From Acidobacteriota bacterium (GTDB lineage Bacteria; Acidobacteriota; Terriglobia; Terriglobales; Acidobacteriaceae): a stretch of DNA of 19,067 nt. The translations under genes and the position numbers were made by a program. The stretch is taken from positions 1 through 19,067 of the forward strand of contig JAJXXG010001129.1 in NCBI GenBank assembly GCA_021781255.1, read 5' to 3'. Below are positions 1-5,860 of the stretch, piece after piece. Numbering within the stretch: the first letter of the stretch is position 1; every line of letters begins with the position of its first letter. The notes under the pieces were generated by a model. It did no database searches. It was not told the DNA's origin and worked only from the letters and a program-made list of their open reading frames with translations.

Positions 1-207
1 CAGACCGATCTGAAGCCCGGCCGAGACGGTAGACTGGCTTTGCGCCGCTCCCGGCGTCACCAGATTCTGATAGACCATATCCTGGAATTGAAGGCGCAAC
101 TGGCGAAATCCTGTGGTCGACGAGTTCGCCAGGTTGTTGGCGATTGTGTCCAGGTTCATCTGCTGCGCGCTCATGCCGCTGGCTGCCGTATACAGTGCTC
201 GAATCAT
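1..207 (-). CDS. flgG: Flagellar basal-body rod protein FlgG, N-terminal part (cut by window edge)
   Basis: The first 69 codons of the distal-rod protein FlgG, which is exported by the flagellar type III system and forms the outer part of the drive shaft. The visible protein begins MIRALYTAASGMSAQQMNLD and carries the rod-family N-terminal signature, with the IANNLANSSTTGF segment at residues 22-34, which forms the N-terminal helix shared by FlgB, FlgC, FlgF and FlgG. The ATG at 207-205 fits the family start; the upstream ribosome site (GAGGATGGG) is modest. It lies 31 bases downstream of flgF on the same strand, the usual flgF-flgG order. The C-terminal part lies outside the window, so completeness cannot be judged. 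The family call is secure. FlgG rather than FlgF is supported by the AxSGM and LDTIANNLANSST pattern and by the presence of a separate flgF next door. Confidence 0.93.
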   Translation of the reverse strand, partial: MIRALYTAASGMSAQQMNLDTIANNLANSSTTGFRQLRLQFQDMVYQNLVTPGAAQSQSTVSAGLQIGL

Positions 208-238
208 CTTTTTCCCATCCTCAGCAAGGCACCTGCCG

Positions 239-976
239 CTACACCCGCGGCAGATCCTCGGTGGCAAACTTGTTGAATTCGGTATGGAAGACAGTCAGCG
301 CCTTCTGCATCATCTCCGCCTGGCGCTGCATCACAATCAGGTCCAGCGTTCCCTGCACGGCATCCTGATTGGCAGCTTCAATCGCCCCCTGATGAATCGA
401 TGTATCCCCTGCCGGCGTGGGCTTGACCCCGTCCGGCGCGCGGTAGCGGTTGGCGCCCTCGGGCGTCAGTTGAGCGTCCTTGGGAAGCGTGAAGACTCCC
501 ACTGTATCCACGACTCCCCCGGCCACTGAAAGAGCGCCATCCGCGCCCACCGAAACCTCGCCCGGAGGCACAGGAATCTGCTTGCCCGTCGCCGAAAGAA
601 CCGGCTCCCCCGCCTCCGTAACCAGCAACCCCTGTTGCGAGCGGTGAAATCCTCCATCGCGCGTAAAGCGCGGCCCGCCGCCGGTCTGCACCTGAAAAAA
701 TCCCTGTCCTTCAATCGCCAGATCCAGCGGGTTGCCAGTCTGCTGGATCGCGCCCTGGGCCAGATTCAGCCGGTCGCCGCCCAGCAGCCCATAGTTGTTC
801 ACGGTCTGTCCGAGTTGCGAATCCAGAGCATCCGGTCCCAGGAGCACTGAGCGAAAATACTCGCGCTCCGCGCGGTAACCGGGCGTCTGCGCATTCGCCA
901 GATTCGCCGCGGCCGTGTCCAGCGCTTGCGTGCGCGCCACCAGGCCGGTCATGGCTGCATAGTATCCACTGTCCAT
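239..976 (-). CDS. flgF: Flagellar basal-body rod protein FlgF
   Basis: A 245-residue proximal-rod protein of the FlgF/FlgG family. The N-terminal rod domain spans about residues 3-36 (YYAAMTGLVARTQALDTAAANLANAQTPGY-type segment). The middle contains the family's AIEGQGFFQVQ and RDGGFHRSQQG motifs (about residues 87-115), and the C-terminal helix ends in FHTEFNKFATEDLPRV. The length is normal for FlgF. The ATG at 976 has a strong upstream site (AGAGGAGAG, about 5 bases away). It is followed by flgG, and is preceded by a 209-base gap after cheX. I found no convincing sigma-28, sigma-54 or sigma-70 promoter in that gap, so it may be read through from cheX. Exported as part of the rod. FlgF rather than FlgG is favoured by position and by the divergent N-terminus (MDSGYYAAMTG). 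Confidence 0.92.
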   Translation of the reverse strand: MDSGYYAAMTGLVARTQALDTAAANLANAQTPGYRAEREYFRSVLLGPDALDSQLGQTVNNYGLLGGDRLNLAQGAIQQTGNPLDLAIEGQGFFQVQTGGGPRFTRDGGFHRSQQGLLVTEAGEPVLSATGKQIPVPPGEVSVGADGALSVAGGVVDTVGVFTLPKDAQLTPEGANRYRAPDGVKPTPAGDTSIHQGAIEAANQDAVQGTLDLIVMQRQAEMMQKALTVFHTEFNKFATEDLPRV

Positions 977-1185
977 CGGGCTCTCCTCTCGCGAGCGAAA
1001 CCCTGCAGCTTGGAGACCGAAATGGAGATTAAAGGATTAGAGGAGTATCAGAATTGAGCAGGCGGGCCGGGCTGGAACTCAGCACCTCAAATTAGGAAAG
1101 AAAGCGCGCTCAAAATCAGAAAAGCGCCGGCCCTCTCTGGGCTTCGACGCCTTCCGTATCTCCCATAAAAAGAAAAACAGGCAGC

Positions 1186-1683
1186 CTACTGCATGCCGTC
1201 GCAAACAATCGTCACGGCGAACTGAGCGTCCTCAAAGCTGTAGACATGCTGCAACTGAAACTCCGGCGCCTGCACGCGAAGATTGTAGTCGCGACCGGTG
1301 ATCACCGCCGGAACCGACAGTCCGCAATGAGCCGCCAAGTCAGGCACCTTCCCCTTCCATGCGCCTGCCAGCATATTGCAGATCTCGCCGATACCATCCT
1401 TGACCGTATCGTCAATCTCATGAAATTCCATCCCCGTCATGCGCGCGGCCACCTTCATCGCGGCGCTGGCGCCACAGCGGAAAACGCAGGCTCCGCTCAA
1501 CAGACCGCCAAATCCCACCACCGCCGTCACCGACTCCAATTCAGGGTGCGCCGCTGCGCCTGAGACCTCGCCGGAGCGCTTGCAACGCACCCCAAGCATC
1601 AGCTCGAAGACCTCTTCCACGCTCGCATCCAGATTCCTCGGATCGGAGACCACATGCACGGATTCCCGCAACGATTGCGCCAT
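1186..1683 (-). CDS. cheX: CheX-type chemotaxis phosphatase
   Basis: A 165-residue protein of the CheC/CheX/FliY phosphatase family, which removes the phosphoryl group from CheY-P. The catalytic signature D-x3-E-x2-N followed about 21 residues later by P is intact: D96, E100, N103 and P125, in the segment DGIGEICN. Gly-rich stretches (GFGGLLSGACVF) fit the CheX alpha/beta fold. One such domain and no SpoA region argue for CheX rather than FliY. I chose the ATG at 1683 because GGAG lies 6 bases before it. An in-frame ATG at 1695 (169 residues) has no ribosome site and would lie only about 12 bases from the predicted transcription start. The gene sits directly after the CheY gene, a sensible kinase-output and phosphatase pair. 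Sure of the family; the exact start is less certain. Confidence 0.88.
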   Translation of the reverse strand: MAQSLRESVHVVSDPRNLDASVEEVFELMLGVRCKRSGEVSGAAAHPELESVTAVVGFGGLLSGACVFRCGASAAMKVAARMTGMEFHEIDDTVKDGIGEICNMLAGAWKGKVPDLAAHCGLSVPAVITGRDYNLRVQAPEFQLQHVYSFEDAQFAVTIVCDGMQ

Positions 1684-1713
1684 CCCACTCTCCATCTCTA
1701 TCTGTGCCGCCGC

Positions 1714-1740
1714 TCATCGGCCTGCATCGGGCCGTCCTTA
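1714..1740 (-). promoter_or_regulatory. Putative sigma-28 (FliA) promoter upstream of cheX
   Basis: On the minus strand TAAGG (1740-1736) is followed after exactly 14 bases by GCCGATGA (1721-1714). The known FliA pattern is TAAAG-N14-GCCGATAA, so each half has one mismatch and the spacing is exact. It lies in the 88-base gap between cheY and cheX. The predicted start, about 7 bases further, leaves a leader of roughly 24 bases containing the GGAG site of cheX. A similar element precedes cheY. GCCGAT is common in this GC-rich DNA, so the call rests on spacing, position and the paired occurrence. Confidence 0.5.
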
Positions 1741-1771
1741 CTCCAGTCAAAAGCATGTCCGCACTCAACGG

Positions 1772-2155
1772 TTACGCCGCCGTCAGCAACGGCAACACCC
1801 GCTCCTTCACCTGCTCAGCCGTAAACGGCTTGCGGATGTACCCCCGCGCCCCCGCAAGAATCGCCTGCTTCACATGCTCCTCGCTCGACTCAGTGGTAAT
1901 CATCACCACGGGAACTCCGGGAGCAAGATTTTGAACCCTGATCTGGCGCAGAAACTCCAGCCCATCCATCGAAGGCATGTTGATATCGGAGAGAATCAGG
2001 TCAACGTGCGCGCCCTTCAATACTTCCAGTCCCTCGACGCCGCTGCCGGCCTCATGCACCACCAGCGGATCGAGTCCCGCCTGGCGCAGTGCGCGCTCCA
2101 CAATCTTGCGCATCACCGACGAATCATCCACTATCAAGGTTCGCACTTCACGCAT
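1772..2155 (-). CDS. cheY: CheY-type single-domain response regulator
   Basis: A 127-residue stand-alone receiver domain. The acidic pair is D10-D11 (VDDSS), the phospho-acceptor is D57 (LSDINMPSMDG), the switch threonine is T87 (MITTES), the aromatic switch is Y106 and the conserved lysine is K109 (RKPF). All match CheY chemistry, and D57, T87, Y106 and K109 even share E. coli numbering. There is no output domain, so its partner is presumably FliM, whose N-terminal EIDALF motif is encoded upstream in the same cluster. A longer in-frame reading back to 2266 exists, but the ATG at 2155 starts exactly at the receiver fold and has AGGAG 6 bases before it. A putative FliA promoter overlaps the leader. 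The downstream neighbour is cheX. It could also be a CheY paralogue that serves another receptor array; the wider chemotaxis genes are not in the window. Confidence 0.92.
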   Translation of the reverse strand: MREVRTLIVDDSSVMRKIVERALRQAGLDPLVVHEAGSGVEGLEVLKGAHVDLILSDINMPSMDGLEFLRQIRVQNLAPGVPVVMITTESSEEHVKQAILAGARGYIRKPFTAEQVKERVLPLLTAA

Positions 2156-2178
2156 CCCCGGCTCCTTTGCTGAGGTGT

Positions 2179-2205
2179 TTATCGGCGCTTCGTTCCCCAT
2201 CTTGA
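2179..2205 (-). promoter_or_regulatory. Putative sigma-28 (FliA) promoter upstream of cheY
   Basis: On the minus strand TCAAG (2205-2201) is followed after exactly 14 bases by a perfect GCCGATAA (2186-2179). The FliA pattern is TAAAG-N14-GCCGATAA: the -10 is exact and the -35 has one mismatch. The predicted start near 2172 would give a leader of about 17 bases that contains the AGGAG site (2166-2162) of cheY. It lies in the 88-base gap after the MshEN gene. FliA itself is encoded upstream at 4940-5785. Confidence 0.6.
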
Positions 2206-2243
2206 AAAGGCAATTCGCGGGCGCGGCAGGGGCCGCGTCCCTT

Positions 2244-3191
2244 CTACCGGCAAATCGTACAGACAAGGTCCTGCACCGATTCGCCCTCGGGCAGCGGCCC
2301 TTTCTGCGGACGCTTCCACATTCTCAGCCACAGACATTCATGCACACGCACCAAACGCGAGACAATCGGCCGTGCGCGCTCCACCGCCCGGGCAAGCGCG
2401 TGCGCCGCTGCTGCCTCTGAGACTGCTTCCACCAGCTCCACAAGGGGAAACTTCACCGTCAGCATCCGCTCATGCGCCGCCTGAAAATGCGACTCCCGCA
2501 CCAGCCCGCTTTCCACCCGCAACCCGGTCATTCTTTCAACGGCCAGAGCCAGCACCGGGTCGAGATTCGCCTCAAATCCCAGGTACGCCAGCCTGCCCGC
2601 TGCAAGCCGCAGAGGCAGGGCCCCAAACGCCTCCACAAACAGGCGCGGCATCATGGCTGCAAGCCCCGCCGCATCGTGATGTTCCAAGGACAGCACCGGG
2701 CAGCTCCACTGCAAACTCAGAGCTCGGGTCACCATCGGCTCGCTCACCGCCCGCTGACGCACGAGCCAGTAGCCCAGCCGCCCTGTCCCTGCCGCTCGCT
2801 GTGCATCGAGCGCTTTGCGAAGCTGGTCCTGCGTAATCCATCCCTGCTCCAGCATCAACAGGCCCAGCGGAATCCGATGGCGATGCGCCACATGGGAAGC
2901 GTTCCGCCCGTCCAGTTCGCGGCGCACCGCAACCCGCATCCGCGCCGCCGTGCATTCAGCCGAGCAGCTCCAGCCGCCCTCAAATACAGGCGTCGAGCGG
3001 CTTCTCCACAGGTGAAGCCAGCCGGAACCACAGCCGGGATTGGCGCAGGCCTCCAGAATGCCCGATCGCAGACGCACGCCCATCCCTGTGCGCCGACCCC
3101 GGTTCGGCGCATCCAATGGCGTCTCCGGCAGAAATGGATTGCGCTCCCCTGCCTGCGCAACGACTACGCTTCCGCGATTTAGAACAGGCAT
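2244..3191 (-). CDS. Zinc-ribbon plus MshEN (GspE N-terminal-like) domain protein, no ATPase; function unknown
   Basis: A 315-residue protein not assignable to a named flagellar gene. A putative zinc site is formed by C49, C54, C76 and C80 (CANPGC and CSAEC). Two tandem 24-residue MshEN repeats follow: residues 108-131 (PLGLLMLEQG...) and 138-161 (RLGYWLVRQR...), both ending in Q. About residues 181-230 resemble the rest of the GspE/PilB N-terminal domain (LPLRLAAGRLAYLGFEANLDP, MTGLRV). No Walker A or B motif follows, so this is not a secretion ATPase. MshEN repeats bind c-di-GMP in known members; here repeat 1 has P for the first Arg and repeat 2 has R for Gly10, so binding is uncertain. 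The ATG at 3191 has GGAG 8 bases upstream and overlaps the end of the fliN-like gene by 13 bases, which suggests translational coupling to the switch proteins. An internal ATG at 3083 just before the zinc site has a weaker context. Confidence 0.72.
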   Translation of the reverse strand: MPVLNRGSVVVAQAGERNPFLPETPLDAPNRGRRTGMGVRLRSGILEACANPGCGSGWLHLWRSRSTPVFEGGWSCSAECTAARMRVAVRRELDGRNASHVAHRHRIPLGLLMLEQGWITQDQLRKALDAQRAAGTGRLGYWLVRQRAVSEPMVTRALSLQWSCPVLSLEHHDAAGLAAMMPRLFVEAFGALPLRLAAGRLAYLGFEANLDPVLALAVERMTGLRVESGLVRESHFQAAHERMLTVKFPLVELVEAVSEAAAAHALARAVERARPIVSRLVRVHECLWLRMWKRPQKGPLPEGESVQDLVCTICR

Positions 3192-3940
3192 CGAATACTC
3201 TCCAATCGCTTGCGTGGCGAGGCAACCCTGGTCACCCGCAATCCGAAATTTCCATCCACCAGCACAACCTCTCCCCAGGCCACAATCTTGTCGCCCACAA
3301 TCAGGTCAACCGGATCGGCGATATGGCGGTCCAACTCCACCACGTCCCCGGGGCCAAGGTCGAGAATTTCGCTCAGCGGCATCTCCCGGCAGCCAAAGCG
3401 GAGCGTGGCTTCCAGTTCCACGTCCAGCAGCAGCTCAATGCCCGGGCTGATGCCCGCGGCCGCCACTGGCTCTTCCGATGTCCGGGCCGAATCTGCTCGA
3501 GTCGAATCCATGTGCGCCTCGGCCTTCGACAGTCGTACCTCATCGCGCACCAGAATCGCCCATGAACCCATATTCGATTTCAGTTGGAATGCGCGGGAAA
3601 TCTGGTTTTCTCCGGCGATCTCCTCGAACTTTTCTACACGGCATTTCTTCCCCGCCTGAACCAGCAGGTCCCCTGCCGCTGCATCGGCAACCTCGCGCAG
3701 CAACTCGCGCCAGCCTGCCTTCTGGTCCACCCCCTCGCCCATCAGCGGCAATTCGAGAACCGCCGGATCCAGCACCACGCTGAAACGGCCCTCTTCGTCC
3801 CCGGCGAGGAATGCCGCATATCCGAATGCTGCTCCGGTCATGGGCCTTGGCAGCGACTCGGCAAACTCAGGCTCTCCGGCCAGGGCTTGGGAAAACAGCG
3901 CGGTTGCAACAGATGTCCAGCAGTCCAGGTAGCTCTTCAT
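3179..3940 (-). CDS. fliN: FliN-like switch protein with long N-terminal domain (SpoA C-terminus)
   Basis: A 253-residue protein whose C-terminal part (about residues 168-240) is a SpoA/FliN domain, with the motifs LSEILDLGPGDVVELD, VDLIVGDKIVAWGEVVLVDG and FGLRVTRV typical of the C-ring protein FliN. Standard FliN proteins are about 100-140 residues, so about 150 extra N-terminal residues precede it. This part is mixed alpha/beta (WRELLREVADAAAGDLL around residues 77-93) and may be a degenerate CheC/FliY-like or FliM-like middle domain. The ExxN phosphatase motif is absent. A charged linker (residues 135-160) joins the two. The ATG at 3940 forms an ATGA overlap with fliM and has GGAGG 6 bases upstream; the longer in-frame reading to 4039 is overlap with fliM. 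It acts at the base of the flagellum in rotor switching and export. FliY is the alternative name, but the catalytic motif is missing. Confidence 0.85.
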   Translation of the reverse strand: MKSYLDCWTSVATALFSQALAGEPEFAESLPRPMTGAAFGYAAFLAGDEEGRFSVVLDPAVLELPLMGEGVDQKAGWRELLREVADAAAGDLLVQAGKKCRVEKFEEIAGENQISRAFQLKSNMGSWAILVRDEVRLSKAEAHMDSTRADSARTSEEPVAAAGISPGIELLLDVELEATLRFGCREMPLSEILDLGPGDVVELDRHIADPVDLIVGDKIVAWGEVVLVDGNFGLRVTRVASPRKRLESIRCLF

Positions 3941-4899
3941 GCAATTCCTCCGGGCGCGTTGCTCTCCAGTCGCGCGGCGCGGCGCCGTCCCATGCGGATC
4001 GCCAGTGCGCTCGACAAGGCTTGCCCTCCCACGCGCCACTCGGCCAGCGAGCTGGCAGACAGGTCAAGGCGCAGGACCGTTCCCGGTTCCATACGCTCGA
4101 TGGAACCGGCAGGCAGGCGCACCGTGGGCATCTGCAGGGACGCGCCGAAGCGAATCTTCCTCGCCGCTGCCTCCATGCGAATCCGGGTCTCCGGCGCATG
4201 ACGCCGCCGGCGGCCCCAGTCCGAGGTCAGCCTGCGCAGAATGGTGTTCGACACAACCGCCGGGAAGGCCAGGTTCAGCAGCCCGGAGCAGTGCGGCATC
4301 CGTATCTCGAAGCTCAGGCACAGTGTCTTCTCATTCACCGAAATGATGCGGGCCACCTGGGTCTGCATCTGGCGGCGCTCAAAGTTGAAACTGAGGCCCA
4401 CCGACTGCCACGCTGCGGTCAGTTCGCGGCAAATGATTTCCACCACGCTGGCCAGCATGGATTCCTCAATATCGGTCAGCTCGCGCAGCGGACCCTCCTG
4501 GCCCTCGCCGCCCAGCAGGAGATCGATGATCGGCGGTGCCAGCGCAAGATCCAACTGCATCACTGAAAGCGCTCCCAGCGGCTCCATGCGCACTGAGGCC
4601 ACATAGTTGATCTCGGGGATGCGCAGCAAAAACTCATTGAAGGGTATCTGCTCGGCCGAGACCAGGTTTACCTGGAACCGGGTGCGCAGCCAGGCCCCCA
4701 GATTGTGGGTTAAATTGCGCGCAAAAAGATCGTTCAATATGCTGATCGCGCGCAACTGCTCCGTGGAGATCTGCCCTGCCGACGAGTAGTTGTAAGGCGT
4801 CACCCGGGACCTCGCCTCGTCCCCGGCTGCCTCGGGCGTCGAGGTTCGCGCCGCTTGAAACAGCGCGTCAATCTCATCCTGTCTGAGCATCTTTTCCAT
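3937..4899 (-). CDS. fliM: Flagellar motor switch protein FliM
   Basis: A 320-residue C-ring protein. The N-terminal peptide LRQDEIDALF (residues 5-14) is the CheY-P docking motif. The middle CheC-like domain (about 45-230) has the conserved LLLGGEG segment (residues 127-133) and a MQLDLALAPPIIDLL helix. The C-terminal SpoA domain (about 245-312) contacts FliN. The length is near the usual 330. The ATG at 4899 has GGGAG upstream; a second ATG at 4890 would still keep the docking motif. It is translationally coupled to the fliN-like gene by an ATGA overlap and lies 40 bases after fliA. It receives the signal from CheY encoded downstream and sets rotor direction at the cytoplasmic face. No odd features; the highly basic run near residues 230-234 (GRRRR) may be a linker. 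Confidence 0.95.
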   Translation of the reverse strand: MEKMLRQDEIDALFQAARTSTPEAAGDEARSRVTPYNYSSAGQISTEQLRAISILNDLFARNLTHNLGAWLRTRFQVNLVSAEQIPFNEFLLRIPEINYVASVRMEPLGALSVMQLDLALAPPIIDLLLGGEGQEGPLRELTDIEESMLASVVEIICRELTAAWQSVGLSFNFERRQMQTQVARIISVNEKTLCLSFEIRMPHCSGLLNLAFPAVVSNTILRRLTSDWGRRRRHAPETRIRMEAAARKIRFGASLQMPTVRLPAGSIERMEPGTVLRLDLSASSLAEWRVGGQALSSALAIRMGRRRAARLESNAPGGIA

Positions 4900-4939
4900 C
4901 AGCCTTCACTCCCTTTCATTTCCCTGCCTGGCAAAGATT

Positions 4940-5785
4940 TCAGTCTCCGCGCTTCCGCCTGCGGCTGGGTTTCAACGCGCCAGCGGCCGCCAGATCCCTC
5001 AGCGCCGCTCTCAGGCGCATCACGGCCGAGGCATGCACCTGCGAGATCCGCGACTCCACAACCCCCAGCGCAAGTCCAATCTCGCGCATCGTCATCTCCT
5101 CGTAGTAGTAGAGCGTCATCACCAGGCGTTCCCTCTCGGGCAGATGCGCAATCGCATCCGCAAGCCGTTCCTCAAGCTCGCCGCGCAGGCAGCAGAAAAG
5201 CGGGTCCTCCTCAGGACGCCCCGGAACATAGGCCAGTTCGTCCTCGCCGGAGTCCTCGTTGCGCTCAACGTGCAGCGTGCCGATCTCCAGCCCCTTCAGA
5301 TCGCCAAGCAGTTGCTGGTAGTCTCCGATCCCCAGACCCATTTCTTCGGCTACCTCTCCTTCGCCGGGTGGCCTGCCCAGGCGCGCCGTGAGCACGCGGA
5401 TGGCTTCCTCGACCGCGCGGCCCTTGCGCCGCAGCTCGCGCGGGCTCCAGTCCAGAGTCCGCAGACTGTCGAGAATCGCTCCCCGGATGCGGAACTGCGC
5501 ATAGCTGCGAAACTGCACCTTCTTCGCCGGATCGAACTTGGCGAATGCATCCATCAGCCCCACCACGCCCGCCGAAACCAGGTCCTCGATATCCACATGC
5601 TGCGGCAACCGCTCGTGGATGCGGCGGGCCAGAAAGCGCACAATGGGCAGATGCTCAAGCAGCACCCGCTCCTGTTCACCGCTCAGCATCTGTCCGCCGG
5701 CCACGGTGGGCGGATAACCGCCTTCCACAGCACCTCGACGCTGGATTGTCTTGTTTGCCGCCGTCCCCGCTGTCTCCATCTCCAT
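4940..5785 (-). CDS. fliA: RNA polymerase sigma factor FliA (sigma-28 / WhiG family)
   Basis: A 281-residue group 3 sigma factor that directs RNA polymerase to late flagellar and chemotaxis promoters. Region 2 lies at about residues 45-115 (HLPIVRFLARRI, DIEDLVSAGVVGLMDAF, FRSYAQFRIRGAILDSLR). The RTLDWSPRELRRK stretch (109-121) is diagnostic of FliA/WhiG proteins. Region 3 is about 122-180 and region 4 about 210-262, with the helix-turn-helix MTMREIGLALGVVESRISQVHASAV. The length exceeds E. coli FliA (239) mainly by an N-terminal tail of about 30 residues and an acidic insert (EDSGEDE, 177-183). The ATG at 5785 has AGGG upstream. It follows flhA with a 75-base gap holding a strong hairpin. 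Two likely target promoters lie in front of cheY and cheX. No anti-sigma factor FlgM is in the window. Confidence 0.94.
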   Translation of the reverse strand: MEMETAGTAANKTIQRRGAVEGGYPPTVAGGQMLSGEQERVLLEHLPIVRFLARRIHERLPQHVDIEDLVSAGVVGLMDAFAKFDPAKKVQFRSYAQFRIRGAILDSLRTLDWSPRELRRKGRAVEEAIRVLTARLGRPPGEGEVAEEMGLGIGDYQQLLGDLKGLEIGTLHVERNEDSGEDELAYVPGRPEEDPLFCCLRGELEERLADAIAHLPERERLVMTLYYYEEMTMREIGLALGVVESRISQVHASAVMRLRAALRDLAAAGALKPSRRRKRGD

Positions 5786-5830
5786 GTCAGACCCTTTCCC
5801 TCATGCCACTCTTCCCATCGCAACTGCGCC

Positions 5831-5856
5831 GCTGCGTCAGGTGCGCCTCACGCAGC
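5831..5856 (-). promoter_or_regulatory. Strong stem-loop between flhA and fliA
   Basis: On the minus strand GCTGCGT (5856-5850) and ACGCAGC (5837-5831) are perfect 7-base inverted repeats 12 bases apart. Inside them AGG and CCT pair around a CGCA loop after one G/G mismatch. The hairpin begins 4 bases after the flhA stop codon. No T-run follows, so it is not a classical intrinsic terminator. It could be an RNA-processing or mRNA-stability element that uncouples fliA from the export genes. Confidence 0.45.
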
Positions 5857-5860
5857 CCTC

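Noticed and set aside
977..1185. Promoter for flgF in the 209-base gap
   Set aside because: I looked for sigma-28, sigma-54 and sigma-70 patterns on the minus strand and found none with proper spacing.
1167..1192. Possible terminator after cheX: GCAG-N4-CTGC followed by TTTTTCTTTTT on the minus strand
   Set aside because: The stem has only four pairs and overlaps the stop codon; too weak to call, although the T-rich tract is striking.
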